A DNA stretch of 64,000 nt from Paenibacillus sp. PCH8 (GCF_002968835.1 NZ_PKQK01000002.1:434001-498000); one strand, 5' to 3'. Numbered from the stretch's first letter, positions 26,565-35,177 are shown. Notes: a model not told the origin generated them from the letters alone. Program-made: numbers and translations.

Positions 26565-27071
26565 TTATCTTACAAATGTATTATAAACTCGCTCGGATTT
26601 GATAAAATAAGGAATCCAGATGGCACAAGTGATGACAGATTTCACAATCTCCTGCATTCCACTTCCATTTTCCAATTCCCGCATCATGGGGATCTGTAAC
26701 ACGAGTATATAATCAACCATATAGAGCACCAAACTCACACTGTAATAGATGATCATTAACCGGGGCAAGATTGCCTTTTTTCTATAAAAAGTTACAACTA
26801 TATATATGGTGAACAATAAAAAGACCACATTATATATAGCTTCAAAAATAATTAATGGCCCCCAAAGAACGTGATAGTATTCGGAGTCCTTGGAAACAAA
26901 TAAGTCCCACATTTCGGATGTTAATGCTGGTAACGTGTTTTGCATCAACTGTACTGCGAGCATGATAATCGTAAGAAATAATCCAATCTGAATAAGAATC
27001 AGCCAACCGCCCAATCCCGACACGCCTAGTGGACGGTAGTCTGTTTTTGGCTCTTGAATATGTGGTTCCAC
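26565..27071 (-). CDS. DUF2569-family four-helix membrane protein
   Basis: A 168-residue membrane protein. Helices lie at about 23-42, 70-92, 101-119 and 135-155. The DUF2569 signatures are visible: GVSGLGGWLILIQIGLFLTI at the first helix and the C-terminal AIWIPYFIKSERVYNTF. No enzymatic motif. Family members are of unknown function, often lone genes. Helix-rich, with a short acidic cytosolic N-terminus. Confidence 0.8.
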   Translation of the reverse strand: MEPHIQEPKTDYRPLGVSGLGGWLILIQIGLFLTIIMLAVQLMQNTLPALTSEMWDLFVSKDSEYYHVLWGPLIIFEAIYNVVFLLFTIYIVVTFYRKKAILPRLMIIYYSVSLVLYMVDYILVLQIPMMRELENGSGMQEIVKSVITCAIWIPYFIKSERVYNTFVR

Positions 27072-27435
27072 CTTGTAACACTTCCTTATGTAGTTTTGTT
27101 TTTCTGAGATGAGTCTTCCTCGTATTAGTCCTATTGCATATCGAATCTACGGGTGCTTCTATCTCCTTACTCCAAGTGCGTTGTATGTATGTTCTGATAC
27201 TCTTCTATAGCTACCTCGCATCCTCCTATCATATAGAATTTTACACAACTTCCTTATTGTACTACGAGTGTCAAGGAAAAAGCTTCAATTTCAGAACATT
27301 ATACTTTTATGCTTTAAAAGCAAAGAAGATCTTCGCTATACTTCCGCCATGTTCAGCATAGTACGCGTACGTCATAATGCTCTTATACAGATGCAGATGG
27401 TGACTCTGCATTTGACTACAAAGGAGGTTATGGAT
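27072..27435. other. Divergent intergenic region
   Basis: About 360 bases between a minus-strand and a plus-strand gene. Promoters for both must lie here. In-frame sequence upstream of the plus gene could extend it, but it lacks a ribosome binding site. No repeat or RNA element recognised. Confidence 0.45.
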
Positions 27436-28374
27436 ATGTCCAATCCCCAAGTAAAACTTTTGCCTTTTGCTGATATTTCAGATTATGTCGAAGGCTTCGA
27501 TATCGTTTCAACCCAGTGGGGCGGTGATGGGCTTGTCTATGTACTGCTGATAAATCAGATCCCCGAAAGAAAACGAGGTATGTTCGTCCAAAGTAAATTG
27601 AATCAAAGCTATACGTACAAGGTGCTTATTGTGACAGGTCAAACTATCGAGGAAGTTGTCATTTGGGGACAGACGTTCAATTATCATTACGTACAACCAT
27701 TACATGATCAGCTGCTGCTCGTCGGGGCACGGTGTACGAATTATGGGAATGAACATTATGATCTGAACGCCAAAGTGTGTGATCTGGAAGGGAATACAAT
27801 CCGCGAGTTTCTGTTGGGAGACGGTATTCAGAGTGTGCAGGTCACAGAGAAAGGAACGATCTGGACAAGTTACTTTGATGAAGGGATTTTTGGTAACTAC
27901 GGATGGAGCGATCCAATTGGATCATGTGGTCTGCTGGCCTGGGATGAGCATGGCAATAAACTGTACGAAAACCACGCAGCCGACATTGCGGATTGTTATG
28001 CACTCAATGTGATAAATGAGAAGCAGGTCTGGTTCTACTTCTATACTGATTTTGAACTCGGTTGTATCTCAGGGGGCACTAGTGAACCTAATGTAACTTT
28101 GATGAATCCAAACATCTCCGGTTCCTCCGGCTTCAGTACGGATGGTTATCATTTCTTGTTCGATGCCGGGTACGGTAAACATGGGACGTTTGTACTTAAA
28201 AAAATGGAGAAGCCCGGAAGAATAGGAAAAGGGCAGAAGATTGATTTGCTAAATGAAGATGATCAGCCCTTCAAGCAGGCACGGCAGGATTTTCTTCAGC
28301 ATCGTCTGCTACTCAGTGAAGGTAACTTGTTATATAGGGTAACGATGGAGGAGATTACTTCCGTTTTGGATTAA
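27436..28374 (+). CDS. Orphan beta-rich protein (propeller-like)
   Basis: A 312-residue soluble protein and the first plus-strand gene of the window of notable length. AGGAGG lies 8 bases before the ATG at MSNPQVKLLPFADISDYVEG. Repeated short blocks such as STQWGGDGLVYVLLINQI, HDQLLLVGARCTNYGN, TEKGTIWTSYFDEGIFGNYG, NEKQVWFYFYTDFELGCISG and TDGYHFLFDAGYGKHGTFVL look like the blades of a beta-propeller. No catalytic motif, signal peptide or named family recognised; the sequence is unlike that of any neighbour. Confidence 0.7.
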   Translation: MSNPQVKLLPFADISDYVEGFDIVSTQWGGDGLVYVLLINQIPERKRGMFVQSKLNQSYTYKVLIVTGQTIEEVVIWGQTFNYHYVQPLHDQLLLVGARCTNYGNEHYDLNAKVCDLEGNTIREFLLGDGIQSVQVTEKGTIWTSYFDEGIFGNYGWSDPIGSCGLLAWDEHGNKLYENHAADIADCYALNVINEKQVWFYFYTDFELGCISGGTSEPNVTLMNPNISGSSGFSTDGYHFLFDAGYGKHGTFVLKKMEKPGRIGKGQKIDLLNEDDQPFKQARQDFLQHRLLLSEGNLLYRVTMEEITSVLD

Positions 28375-28393
28375 AGGAAAGGAGTAAAGAGGG

Positions 28394-28687
28394 TTATTTC
28401 TGAAAAGATAATCTCTCTTCTTCCAAAGCGTTTCGCAGTTTAGGTATGGCGGATGGCCCGATTCCGTGCAGCTTCAGGATCTCTTTCTCCGTGTACTCCG
28501 CAAGTTGCAATAGTGTGATTATGCCTTCATTCACCAAGGCACGTTTGGCGGGAGCTGACAGCAAGGCTAAAAATCCTTCTGTCGGGTTACGTTCAGCTTC
28601 GCACGTCGGACAGGTTGGGCAATCACTTTTTTTATAATACGAATGTCCTTGTTCGCATGTCTTGAGTGTTCCTTTATCGTTTGCCAT
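28394..28687 (-). CDS. Zinc-ribbon protein with RNA-polymerase-alpha-CTD-like domain
   Basis: A 97-residue protein in two parts. The N-terminal part has four Cys and a His (CEQGHSYYKKSDCPTCPTCE) arranged as a zinc ribbon. The C-terminal half is a helix-hairpin-helix fold like the RNA polymerase alpha CTD: SAPAKRALVNEGIITLLQLA and LKLHGIGPSAIPKLRNALEE. That fold contacts DNA or other proteins, so a regulatory role is possible. It converges with the beta-rich gene; a weak inverted repeat (AAGAGGGTTAT / ATAATCTCTCTT) lies between them. Confidence 0.75.
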   Translation of the reverse strand: MANDKGTLKTCEQGHSYYKKSDCPTCPTCEAERNPTEGFLALLSAPAKRALVNEGIITLLQLAEYTEKEILKLHGIGPSAIPKLRNALEEERLSFQK

Positions 28688-28705
28688 GTGGGCATCTCTC
28701 CTGAA

Positions 28706-29713
28706 TTAAGAATTCAACCAGTTCTTCATATCTGAGATCATGTTTTCGTATTGCTCTAAAGCCTCCAAAGTCCAAATGACTTGTGTTGTTCCTACTAATT
28801 GTTCCTCTATATCCGTACATTCAATCCACAGTGACCGTTTAAGACTATATTCGAGCCAGTCCAACTTTCCAGCAAAACCATGATCCAGAACCACTTCCCA
28901 ATTGGCTGTTAGACTGCCCACTCGCTTCTTATATCCACCTATAAAAGCCAAGAATTTTTCCTTGTTGATATTTTCTGAGCTATCTACTGACCAATACACA
29001 GCTGTTTCTACCAGATCATGCATCGGATTAATATAACCTGCCGATTCCCAATCTATAACAATAGGTTTGCCTTGTCTCCACATCACATTCTTAGGTTCCA
29101 GATCTCTGTGACTAATCACTTTATCCGAGGCTAGCATAGAAGATGAACTCTTAGCCTTCGTGCTCCACTCATACAGCTTATCCATATTGGAATCCAAAAT
29201 CTCAATCCATTCCGAATTCTCATTTTTTCCTTTGTTCAGATAAAACATCCAATCTATTTTTTTAGAATTAGTCTCCTGTGAACGATCCAATTCTAGTTGT
29301 GTAAAATCCGTTTTATGGATATCTGCAAGGATCGTTCCCATGAGAGAGCTGTTATTGATAGTAACTTCATCTTGTTCCAAACGTTGACCCTCAATCCAAT
29401 CAAATATGAAATAGAATTGATTATCAATGTTATGCATGGAAGCTCCCATTAACCTTTTTGCAGGTTGAGCATGGATATGTTCAGCTGCCACGGTTGCTAT
29501 TCTTTCTGAATCAATATAATTTTGCACAGCAGTAGGTCTTATCATGATCTGGGGATTCAATGCCTTAACTGCATAATTAGCTTGCGTCGTTTCAATGGCG
29601 TACATTCGATGGAGAAGTCCACCTGAGATTGGTTTGGGCGAACTGAGCAATTCACCAAGCTTTAATTCACTACACAGTTTCTCGAAATTTAAATTATATT
29701 GAGTATCGTTCAT
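28706..29713 (-). CDS. Aminoglycoside-phosphotransferase-like kinase
   Basis: A 335-residue protein with the APH/choline-kinase fold. The glycine-loop-like start is SSPKPISGGLLHRMYAIETT, the hinge FDWIEGQRLEQ, the catalytic loop VISHRDLEPKNVMWRQ (HRD...N) and the Mg-binding Asp in PIVIDWESAGYINP. Family members phosphorylate small molecules, including choline, homoserine and aminoglycosides. The ATP-lid and hinge motifs are intact, so the enzyme should be active. Substrate unknown; it lies just upstream of the zinc-ribbon gene (18 bases) and may be co-transcribed with it. Confidence 0.8.
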   Translation of the reverse strand: MNDTQYNLNFEKLCSELKLGELLSSPKPISGGLLHRMYAIETTQANYAVKALNPQIMIRPTAVQNYIDSERIATVAAEHIHAQPAKRLMGASMHNIDNQFYFIFDWIEGQRLEQDEVTINNSSLMGTILADIHKTDFTQLELDRSQETNSKKIDWMFYLNKGKNENSEWIEILDSNMDKLYEWSTKAKSSSSMLASDKVISHRDLEPKNVMWRQGKPIVIDWESAGYINPMHDLVETAVYWSVDSSENINKEKFLAFIGGYKKRVGSLTANWEVVLDHGFAGKLDWLEYSLKRSLWIECTDIEEQLVGTTQVIWTLEALEQYENMISDMKNWLNS

Positions 29714-29754
29714 ATGTTATCCCCTTTCATTTTTGCTATTTGTCTGGAATAAAC

Positions 29755-30348
29755 TCACAATCCGTACTCAGCAAAAACGGCTGCATATTTCTTTTCTAAT
29801 ATCGTCCAGCGCTTTTCGGCTCCGTATTTGGCATGCAGTTGCTGTAAATAATGGTTGGCTTCTTCCGTATTGCCGGCTTTTAGCAGGAAGCGAAAGGTTA
29901 CTTCGCTTAAATGTAGCGCTGTCTTGTCCATATAATAATGGACTATATCTCTGGCCCCGGTTAGCGAGTTTAGGAATGACATGCCCTCTTCCAAATGTGA
30001 CACCAGTTCTTTCGATAAAGCATCTGGATCGATATCAGGCGTTAAGGTATAGTGGGCCGGAGCGGAAGAAGCTATTTCTCTGATTCGGCAGGTGAAATGA
30101 GATACGTACTCCAATATGTCTCCATTCAATCCAACGGAATGCAACTCCGCAAGTTCGGTAGAATGAACACCACAATTAACATAAAACTGGACTTGACTAC
30201 TGGTGTTATACTTTGCCCTTTGAATGTTGAACTTATATGTGAGGTTTCCATCCGTTTTGTAGAAATTCAGATTTTTCTTGGAATAGCCGTGTTTAGCAAA
30301 TACGGGTTTGACTTCTGTATTGATGATCTTCTTAAAAAGTTCCTGCAT
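29755..30348 (-). CDS. DUF4304-domain protein
   Basis: A 197-residue soluble protein. The first 130 residues match DUF4304: FKKIINTEVKPVFAKHGYSK, KNLNFYKTDGNLTYKFNIQ, FYVNCGVHSTEL, and LEEGMSFLNSLTGARDIVHY. The remaining helical part (LLKAGNTEEANHYLQQLHAK) is tetratricopeptide-like. No enzyme motif. The family is common in Bacilli as single genes and its role is unknown. The start codon has a GGAGTGATATCTA-type site. Confidence 0.75.
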   Translation of the reverse strand: MQELFKKIINTEVKPVFAKHGYSKKNLNFYKTDGNLTYKFNIQRAKYNTSSQVQFYVNCGVHSTELAELHSVGLNGDILEYVSHFTCRIREIASSAPAHYTLTPDIDPDALSKELVSHLEEGMSFLNSLTGARDIVHYYMDKTALHLSEVTFRFLLKAGNTEEANHYLQQLHAKYGAEKRWTILEKKYAAVFAEYGL

Positions 30349-30365
30349 TAGATATCACTCCCAAG

Positions 30366-30911
30366 TCAAAGTTTAGCTTCTTCTCGCAGCATATGAGCCA
30401 GTTTGTACATCTCCGCAATGTCATATCTGTTCTGCTTCTGGAATCTTCGAATCGCTTCATCAATCTCTACCACTTCAACAGCAACCACCTGCTCGCCATC
30501 TTCTGGATTTAGCGGATCACCGACAAGTTTAACATCACCATAACCGATGATTCTTACAAAATGGGGATGCGGGATATGCGGTCGATAGGGTTCCAACATA
30601 CTGGATGTACAGTGAAATTGGCCAAAAATCCTGATAGGATCGTAATTCCGCCCCAACTCTTCCATCAGTTCGCGCTTCAGTCCATCCATATACCGCTCAC
30701 CTGCTTCAAGCGTCCCTCCAGGCAGCTCCCAGTCTCCATTTTCCAGTTGGAAAACAACACATTGATCCCCGACAAACGGAATGATGCTAATATTGCTCAC
30801 CAGCGTTTCATCCACGATCTCGTTCAATCTGAACTCCGCCTCAATAATCCCCCAATGAATTGACGTACTCAGCGCCGGAAATAATTCCGCATTCAAACTG
30901 CTCATCCACAT
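30366..30911 (-). CDS. Nudix hydrolase
   Basis: A 181-residue Nudix enzyme. The Nudix box is GGTLEAGERYMDGLKRELME followed by ELG, fully canonical (G-x5-E-x7-RE-x2-EE). An N-terminal 60-residue extension precedes it, and HTSSMLEPYRPHIPHPHFV-like residues (TSSMLEPYRPHIPHPHFVRI) suggest substrate binding. The ATG at MWMSSLNAE follows GAGAGG; the upstream in-frame stretch was left out. Neighbouring DUF4304 gene follows after 17 bases. Substrate unknown. Confidence 0.82.
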   Translation of the reverse strand: MWMSSLNAELFPALSTSIHWGIIEAEFRLNEIVDETLVSNISIIPFVGDQCVVFQLENGDWELPGGTLEAGERYMDGLKRELMEELGRNYDPIRIFGQFHCTSSMLEPYRPHIPHPHFVRIIGYGDVKLVGDPLNPEDGEQVVAVEVVEIDEAIRRFQKQNRYDIAEMYKLAHMLREEAKL

Positions 30912-30964
30912 CCGTTCCTCTCTATCTAATTCCACTATTCTTCCAATTATAGTCGAAAACACAG

Positions 30965-31008
30965 AAAGAAGGCCACCTCCCCACTGGGAATACGTGACCC
31001 TCTTCTTT
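30965..31008 (-). terminator. Terminator of the hss-hrt operon
   Basis: Imperfect stem built from AAAGAAGAGGGTCAC and GGTGGCCTTCTTT, followed on the minus strand by a T-containing tail. It lies about 60 bases past the HrtA-like stop codon. Confidence 0.45.
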
Positions 31009-31071
31009 CGCTCTCTGCGCCCTTTAAGCCTTGGATCAGTGTTCTCTCCAGACTCTCAGAACATGCCCCTT

Positions 31072-31749
31072 CTAATGATGTACCAGCTTTCCTTTTTCCA
31101 GAAAAAGAACCCGGCTGCAGAGCGGCAAAATCCGCTCATCATGTGTAACCATCACTGCACTCTTGCCCTGCTCCTTCACGAGCCGTGCAATCATGCCCAC
31201 GATATCCAGCCCGCGCTCCGCATCCAGACTGGCTGTCGGCTCATCCGCCAGCAGAACAGCCGGATCATTCATCAAAGCCCGCGCAATGGCGACACGTTGG
31301 CGTTCCCCGCCAGACAGCTTCTCAGCGTATGCCTTCCGCCGTTGGGTCAAGCCTACCGTTTCCAGTAACTCATCCACTCGTTTCTCCGCCTTAATCTTGT
31401 CCGTTCCGGCGAGCTTCGCGACCACCATCAGTTGCTCTTCTACCTTCAGATACGGAATGAGATTGGCACTTTGAAAAATAAAGCCGAGCTGTCGAAGCCG
31501 CATATCGGATATGTCTTGTTTACTTTGGCCCATAATGGATGTGCCATCCACCAGTACCTCTCCCTCTGTCGGTTCAAGCAGTGCGCCCGCAATGGACAGG
31601 AATGTACTTTTACCCGAGCCGGAAGGCCCCATCACAGCCACAAGTTCTCCTTCGGCAACCTCAAGGTCCAATTTGTCCAGAATCGTTCGTTTGTTTCCGC
31701 CATCGTCAAAGGTCTGTGTAATGCCTTGTAATACCAGTCGGTTCCTCAT
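31072..31749 (-). CDS. hrtA: ABC transporter ATPase, HrtA-like (heme-stress efflux)
   Basis: A 225-residue MacB-type ATPase. Walker A is VMGPSGSGKSTFLSIAG, Q-loop GFIFQSANLIPYL, signature LSGGERQRVAIARAL, Walker B VLLADEPTASLDAE and switch VMVTHDERIL. It pairs with the FtsX-like permease gene, overlapping it by 4 bases. The order hssR-hssS-hrtB-hrtA and the similarity of the kinase to HssS support an HrtAB pump that relieves toxic heme accumulation in the membrane. The assignment rests on context and on the MacB-type layout, so another amphiphile remains possible. Confidence 0.8.
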   Translation of the reverse strand: MRNRLVLQGITQTFDDGGNKRTILDKLDLEVAEGELVAVMGPSGSGKSTFLSIAGALLEPTEGEVLVDGTSIMGQSKQDISDMRLRQLGFIFQSANLIPYLKVEEQLMVVAKLAGTDKIKAEKRVDELLETVGLTQRRKAYAEKLSGGERQRVAIARALMNDPAVLLADEPTASLDAERGLDIVGMIARLVKEQGKSAVMVTHDERILPLCSRVLFLEKGKLVHH

Positions 31750-32870
31750 GCTGCTGTCCTCCCAATTGCATCAAGTGCATCAATTTTGGTAACCTTCCAC
31801 ACCGAGAATAACGAACCCGCCACAGACGTGAATAGGAATAACAAGCAGGTCAGTGCGAGCGTGGACGTGCCTAATTGAAACGGCATCGACGCTGGAAGAA
31901 TCGACTCAAACAGCCGAACCAGCAGAACACTAATCACGAGACTTCCAACCGACAGGACCAATACCTGTAACGAAACACTGCCTGCCAGATAAGCATTCCG
32001 CGTTCCGATGGCTTTCAAGATACCGAACTGACTCGTTTTCTGAATCGTAATAACGTAGAAGAATACGGCAAGTACAAATGCCGAGATTACATACAGAAAA
32101 GCAATCATCATGAGCAGTGAGCCCTGCTCTTCCTTATATCCAGGAATGGCCGATACCACATCGGATTTCGTAATCACTTCCGTACCCGGCAATGCAGCAC
32201 CCAGGCTGTCTGCCTGATCTCCTATGTTCTTTAGAGCGATGGCATTGTACGCGGGTGCGTCAGCGCCCTCTGCACCTTGCGAAGTTCGTGAACCTCCCTG
32301 GAGTGCAAGCCATTCCTGTTCATTCAAGAATACAACCGGAGCGTGACTGAACGACTCGTTTTGTACAAATCCACTGACCGTCCACTCTGTTCCCGAAGCT
32401 TGATCCACCAGAACCGTTCCAAGCGTCACGCCGGATTTAGCCAGCTTCTGGTCCACCACCACTTGTCCGCTCGATTCATCCGAGATCGTCGACCCTTCAA
32501 CAACCTGTGGCGCGAGCCAGCTGTCTGGGTTCACCATAAACAGCGCAACATCAACCTTCTTCGTGTCTCCTGCCGGACTAATGGTAGTCATTTGGACTCC
32601 GAGCGGCTCGGCATTCTCCTGACCTACCACCGAACGTGCCTCATGAAGCTGTTCCTGACCCACTTGTGACCGGGTAAACCGGTGATTTGAATCCTGCTCC
32701 AGTACAAAGTGGGATGCTGCCATATTTTTAATCGAAGCCGCGTTGTCATACGCCAGCCCCTGTGCAAGCCCTGTAACAAACAGCACCAGAAACGAAACCA
32801 GTACCATGATTGTAGCAATTAAGGCGTACCGCCCTTTCGCAAATCTCATTTCCCGTATAGCCAAGTACAT
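31746..32870 (-). CDS. hrtB: FtsX-like permease, HrtB-like (heme-stress efflux)
   Basis: A 374-residue permease with the MacB/HrtB topology: one N-terminal helix (YALIATIMVLVSFLVLFVTG, about 15-34), a large extracellular domain (about 40-240), and three C-terminal helices (about 255-285, 300-330, 340-368). The start MYLAIREMRFAKGRYALIAT is typical for HrtB. The AGGAGG ribosome binding site lies 7 bases before the ATG. An HssR-type direct repeat and a -10-like TATACT lie in the 66-base gap to hssS, so it can be switched on by HssR. Confidence 0.82.
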   Translation of the reverse strand: MYLAIREMRFAKGRYALIATIMVLVSFLVLFVTGLAQGLAYDNAASIKNMAASHFVLEQDSNHRFTRSQVGQEQLHEARSVVGQENAEPLGVQMTTISPAGDTKKVDVALFMVNPDSWLAPQVVEGSTISDESSGQVVVDQKLAKSGVTLGTVLVDQASGTEWTVSGFVQNESFSHAPVVFLNEQEWLALQGGSRTSQGAEGADAPAYNAIALKNIGDQADSLGAALPGTEVITKSDVVSAIPGYKEEQGSLLMMIAFLYVISAFVLAVFFYVITIQKTSQFGILKAIGTRNAYLAGSVSLQVLVLSVGSLVISVLLVRLFESILPASMPFQLGTSTLALTCLLFLFTSVAGSLFSVWKVTKIDALDAIGRTAA

Positions 32871-32897
32871 ACGCTCTGACCTCCTCTTGATAACCCA

Positions 32898-32930
32898 AGT
32901 ATAAGAGGCGAAAATGAACGGAAAATGAAT
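32898..32930 (-). promoter_or_regulatory. HssR-type direct-repeat operator and promoter of hrtBA
   Basis: On the minus strand the gap before hrtB contains ATTCATTTT-CC-GTTCATTTT: two 9-base direct repeats with a 2-base spacer, 11-base period. The HssR box described in Staphylococcus is a direct repeat GTTCATATT with the same 2-base spacing. A -10-like TATACT follows 7 bases later (plus-strand 32898-32903), so the repeats would cover the -35 region, as expected for activation by a response regulator. Confidence 0.6.
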
Positions 32931-32936
32931 AACAGA

Positions 32937-34313
32937 TTACATCTGCGGAAGTATCACGGTAAAGACCGTACCCTCAGGTGAACTGGAAACCTCGATTGTA
33001 CCGTCATGAATTCGGATAATTTTCTGCACAATGGCAAGTCCAAGCCCGGTTCGTCCAGAAGAACGTTCTCGCGCACGGTCCACCCGATAGAATCGATCGA
33101 ACAGGAACGGTAGATGCTCCGCAGCAATCCCGTCTCCTGTATCTCGTATATAAATAACACACTTGGCATCCGTCTGCTCGGCACGAATCTCGATGCTTCT
33201 CCCCTGCGGAAGATGATTCACCGCATTACCCAGCAGATTCATCCACACTTGCATGAGAAGCACTTCATTGCCAACGAGCCGGATAGCTTCAGGTACCGAC
33301 ATTCGGAGCAGCAGTTCCTTTTCCTCCAACTGCCATTGCAGCACCTGAACCACTTGACGGAATTGATCCCGCAGAGAAAATGTGGTCCGAATCAGATCCT
33401 CATGCCCCTGCTCCAGGGAAGACAGAAGCAGCAGCTGTTTGCTAAGTAATGAGAGATGGCGACTCTCTTCTTCAATAATGGATGCATAGTGCTCTCGTTC
33501 CTGCTCCGGCAAATCCCGATCTGCCACCAATTGGGCAAACCCCTGAATCGAGGTCAGCGGGGATTGAATCTCATGGGACACGTTAGATACAAACTGCTGC
33601 CGCGCCTGATCTACCCGCTCCAATTCACGACTCATCGTCATGAAATGTTCGGCAAGCTGTCCGATCTCATCACGCCTCGACGTTGGCAACTTCAGATTAT
33701 AGTTCCCTTGCGCAATTCGCTTGGTCGCCTCGGACAGACGTTCAATCGGATTGACCAGATAGCGGGTGCTGATTAAGAAGATCAGAATACTAATGCCCAC
33801 AGTAAATGCACCAATCAGCGCAAAGAAAATCCGCAGCTCACCGAACTGTAAGATAACATCCGGGCGCATAAACATTGCATAACCCGCACTTCCAAGTTGC
33901 AAATGAACACCTACCGTGTTGCTTAATTGATTATCAAAGAATCCGGTAATGAACGGTTTGCTTGGAAATTCAGCGACGCCATGGTATACCTCACCACGCA
34001 GTACCAGATCAACGGCTTGTTTGTCCAAGTTTTTCCCTCGAAATTCACGGCCGTAGAACTGGTCGTTCCCTTTGCCATCTATTACATAGATTTCGTATCC
34101 AAGCGCTGCGGCGTTGTTCAGATACCGGTCCATCGTGTCCGGCTGCTGTTCAACAAACTGCTTCATTTCGGTGGCGATACCCACCAGTTTCTCGTCGTTA
34201 AAATCTTTGAGCTTTGCATGATAATAAATGTTGGATAAAAAGAAACCCAGCAAACCGCTGACAACAATCACCGCAACCGTAATGAGGAATACCCGGACAT
34301 ACAAGGTTCTCAA
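32937..34313 (-). CDS. hssS: Heme-stress sensor histidine kinase, HssS-like
   Basis: A 458-residue membrane kinase. Helix 1 lies at about 7-27 and helix 2 at about 160-185. Between them is an extracellular sensor of about 130 residues with FITGFFDNQLSNTVGVHLQL and YAMFMRPDV, matching the HssS sensor. HAMP (LVNPIERLSEATKRIAQGNY), dimerisation helix VSNVSHEIQSPLTSIQGFAQ with the phospho-His, N-box MNLLGNAVNHL, G1 box DTGDGI and G2 box GRTGLGLAI follow. It overlaps the response-regulator gene by 4 bases. Confidence 0.85.
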   Translation of the reverse strand: MRTLYVRVFLITVAVIVVSGLLGFFLSNIYYHAKLKDFNDEKLVGIATEMKQFVEQQPDTMDRYLNNAAALGYEIYVIDGKGNDQFYGREFRGKNLDKQAVDLVLRGEVYHGVAEFPSKPFITGFFDNQLSNTVGVHLQLGSAGYAMFMRPDVILQFGELRIFFALIGAFTVGISILIFLISTRYLVNPIERLSEATKRIAQGNYNLKLPTSRRDEIGQLAEHFMTMSRELERVDQARQQFVSNVSHEIQSPLTSIQGFAQLVADRDLPEQEREHYASIIEEESRHLSLLSKQLLLLSSLEQGHEDLIRTTFSLRDQFRQVVQVLQWQLEEKELLLRMSVPEAIRLVGNEVLLMQVWMNLLGNAVNHLPQGRSIEIRAEQTDAKCVIYIRDTGDGIAAEHLPFLFDRFYRVDRARERSSGRTGLGLAIVQKIIRIHDGTIEVSSSPEGTVFTVILPQM

Positions 34314-34987
34314 TGCGCTTTCACCTCCACCTTGTAACCAATCCCCCGTACCGTCTGTATAACAAAATCGTCCGCATACTCCGCAAACCGATCCCTAAGC
34401 CGCTTGATGTGTACATCCACAGTACGGTCATCTCCTTCATAATCTGCTCCCCAGACGAGACGGATCAGTTCGTCCCGCGAGAACAAACGTCCTGGAAACT
34501 GGGCAAGCTGTGATAACAGTTCGAATTCCTTCATTGGTAAAAAGAGAATCGAATGTCCATCGCACACCTCCACATTGTTGCGGTCAATCACGATGCGATT
34601 CATACGGATGATATCACTGGATGTGCGATGGTACCGACGGAATAACGCCTTTACCCGATAGACCAGTTCTTCGGGTTCAAACGGCTTCGTCACATACTCA
34701 TCCGTACCTCTCAGATAACCTTCTCGCTTGTCCGATAACTGATCCCGTGCTGTCAGTAACATAATGGGAATATCATAATGCTGCCGAATGAACTCACATA
34801 ACTCCAATCCGTCCATGCCCGGCATCATGACATCGAGAATCGCCAGATCAATCGGTGTCTCCTGTATTATTTTGGACGCTTCCACACCGTCCTGCGCTTC
34901 ATGTATCCGATATCCTTCTTTTGTCATCACATGGCGCACGAGTGCGCGAATATTGGCATCATCGTCTGCCAGAAGCAGATGTTTCAT
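34310..34987 (-). CDS. hssR: Response regulator HssR-like (OmpR family)
   Basis: A 225-residue OmpR-type regulator. The receiver has LLLADDDANI, phospho-acceptor Asp53 in LAILDVMMPGMDGLELCEFI, Thr in MLLTARDQLSDKREGYLRGT and Lys in YVTKPFEPEELVYRV. The winged-helix DNA-binding domain has LFSRDELIRLVWGADYEGDD and RTVDVHIKRLRDRF. The DALSDK-like and TDEYVTKPFE blocks resemble staphylococcal HssR. It is the first gene of the hssRS-hrtBA unit, and its start lies 120 bases from the divergent promoter of the CDF gene. Confidence 0.85.
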   Translation of the reverse strand: MKHLLLADDDANIRALVRHVMTKEGYRIHEAQDGVEASKIIQETPIDLAILDVMMPGMDGLELCEFIRQHYDIPIMLLTARDQLSDKREGYLRGTDEYVTKPFEPEELVYRVKALFRRYHRTSSDIIRMNRIVIDRNNVEVCDGHSILFLPMKEFELLSQLAQFPGRLFSRDELIRLVWGADYEGDDRTVDVHIKRLRDRFAEYADDFVIQTVRGIGYKVEVKAH

Positions 34988-35108
34988 ATATGGTTGTCCG
35001 TCCCTTCAAATATATATCCTGCACAGATGGTAGCATACAAACAAAGTCATTAGCCAGCATCCTTTGTACGGGAATAACGCGGTCATGTTTATATTTACTT
35101 GAATCTGG

Positions 35109-35137
35109 TTGACACTATTATGAGACACACCTATAAT
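35109..35137 (+). promoter_or_regulatory. Consensus sigma-A promoter of the CDF exporter gene
   Basis: TTGACA at 35109-35114, 17-base spacer, TATAAT at 35132-35137. Both hexamers match the vegetative sigma-factor consensus exactly. Transcription should begin near 35144, immediately at the edge of the palindromic operator, leaving a 5' leader of about 130 bases. The leader contains a 7-bp hairpin (ACAAAAG / CTTTTGT at 35196-35216). Confidence 0.85.
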
Positions 35138-35147
35138 AAAACCATAA

Positions 35148-35177
35148 CATATGAACGATCGCTCATATGTTCATATG
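35148..35177 (+). promoter_or_regulatory. Palindromic operator at the CDF transcription start
   Basis: Perfect 9-bp inverted repeat CATATGAAC / GTTCATATG separated by 12 bases, with a second overlapping near-palindrome CATATGAACGATCGCTCATA centred on GATC (one mismatch pair). Such sites are typical of ArsR/SmtB (CzrA-type ATATGAAC...GTTCATAT) or TetR repressors. Position at +4 to +33 would block transcription. No repressor gene of these families is in the window. Confidence 0.65.
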
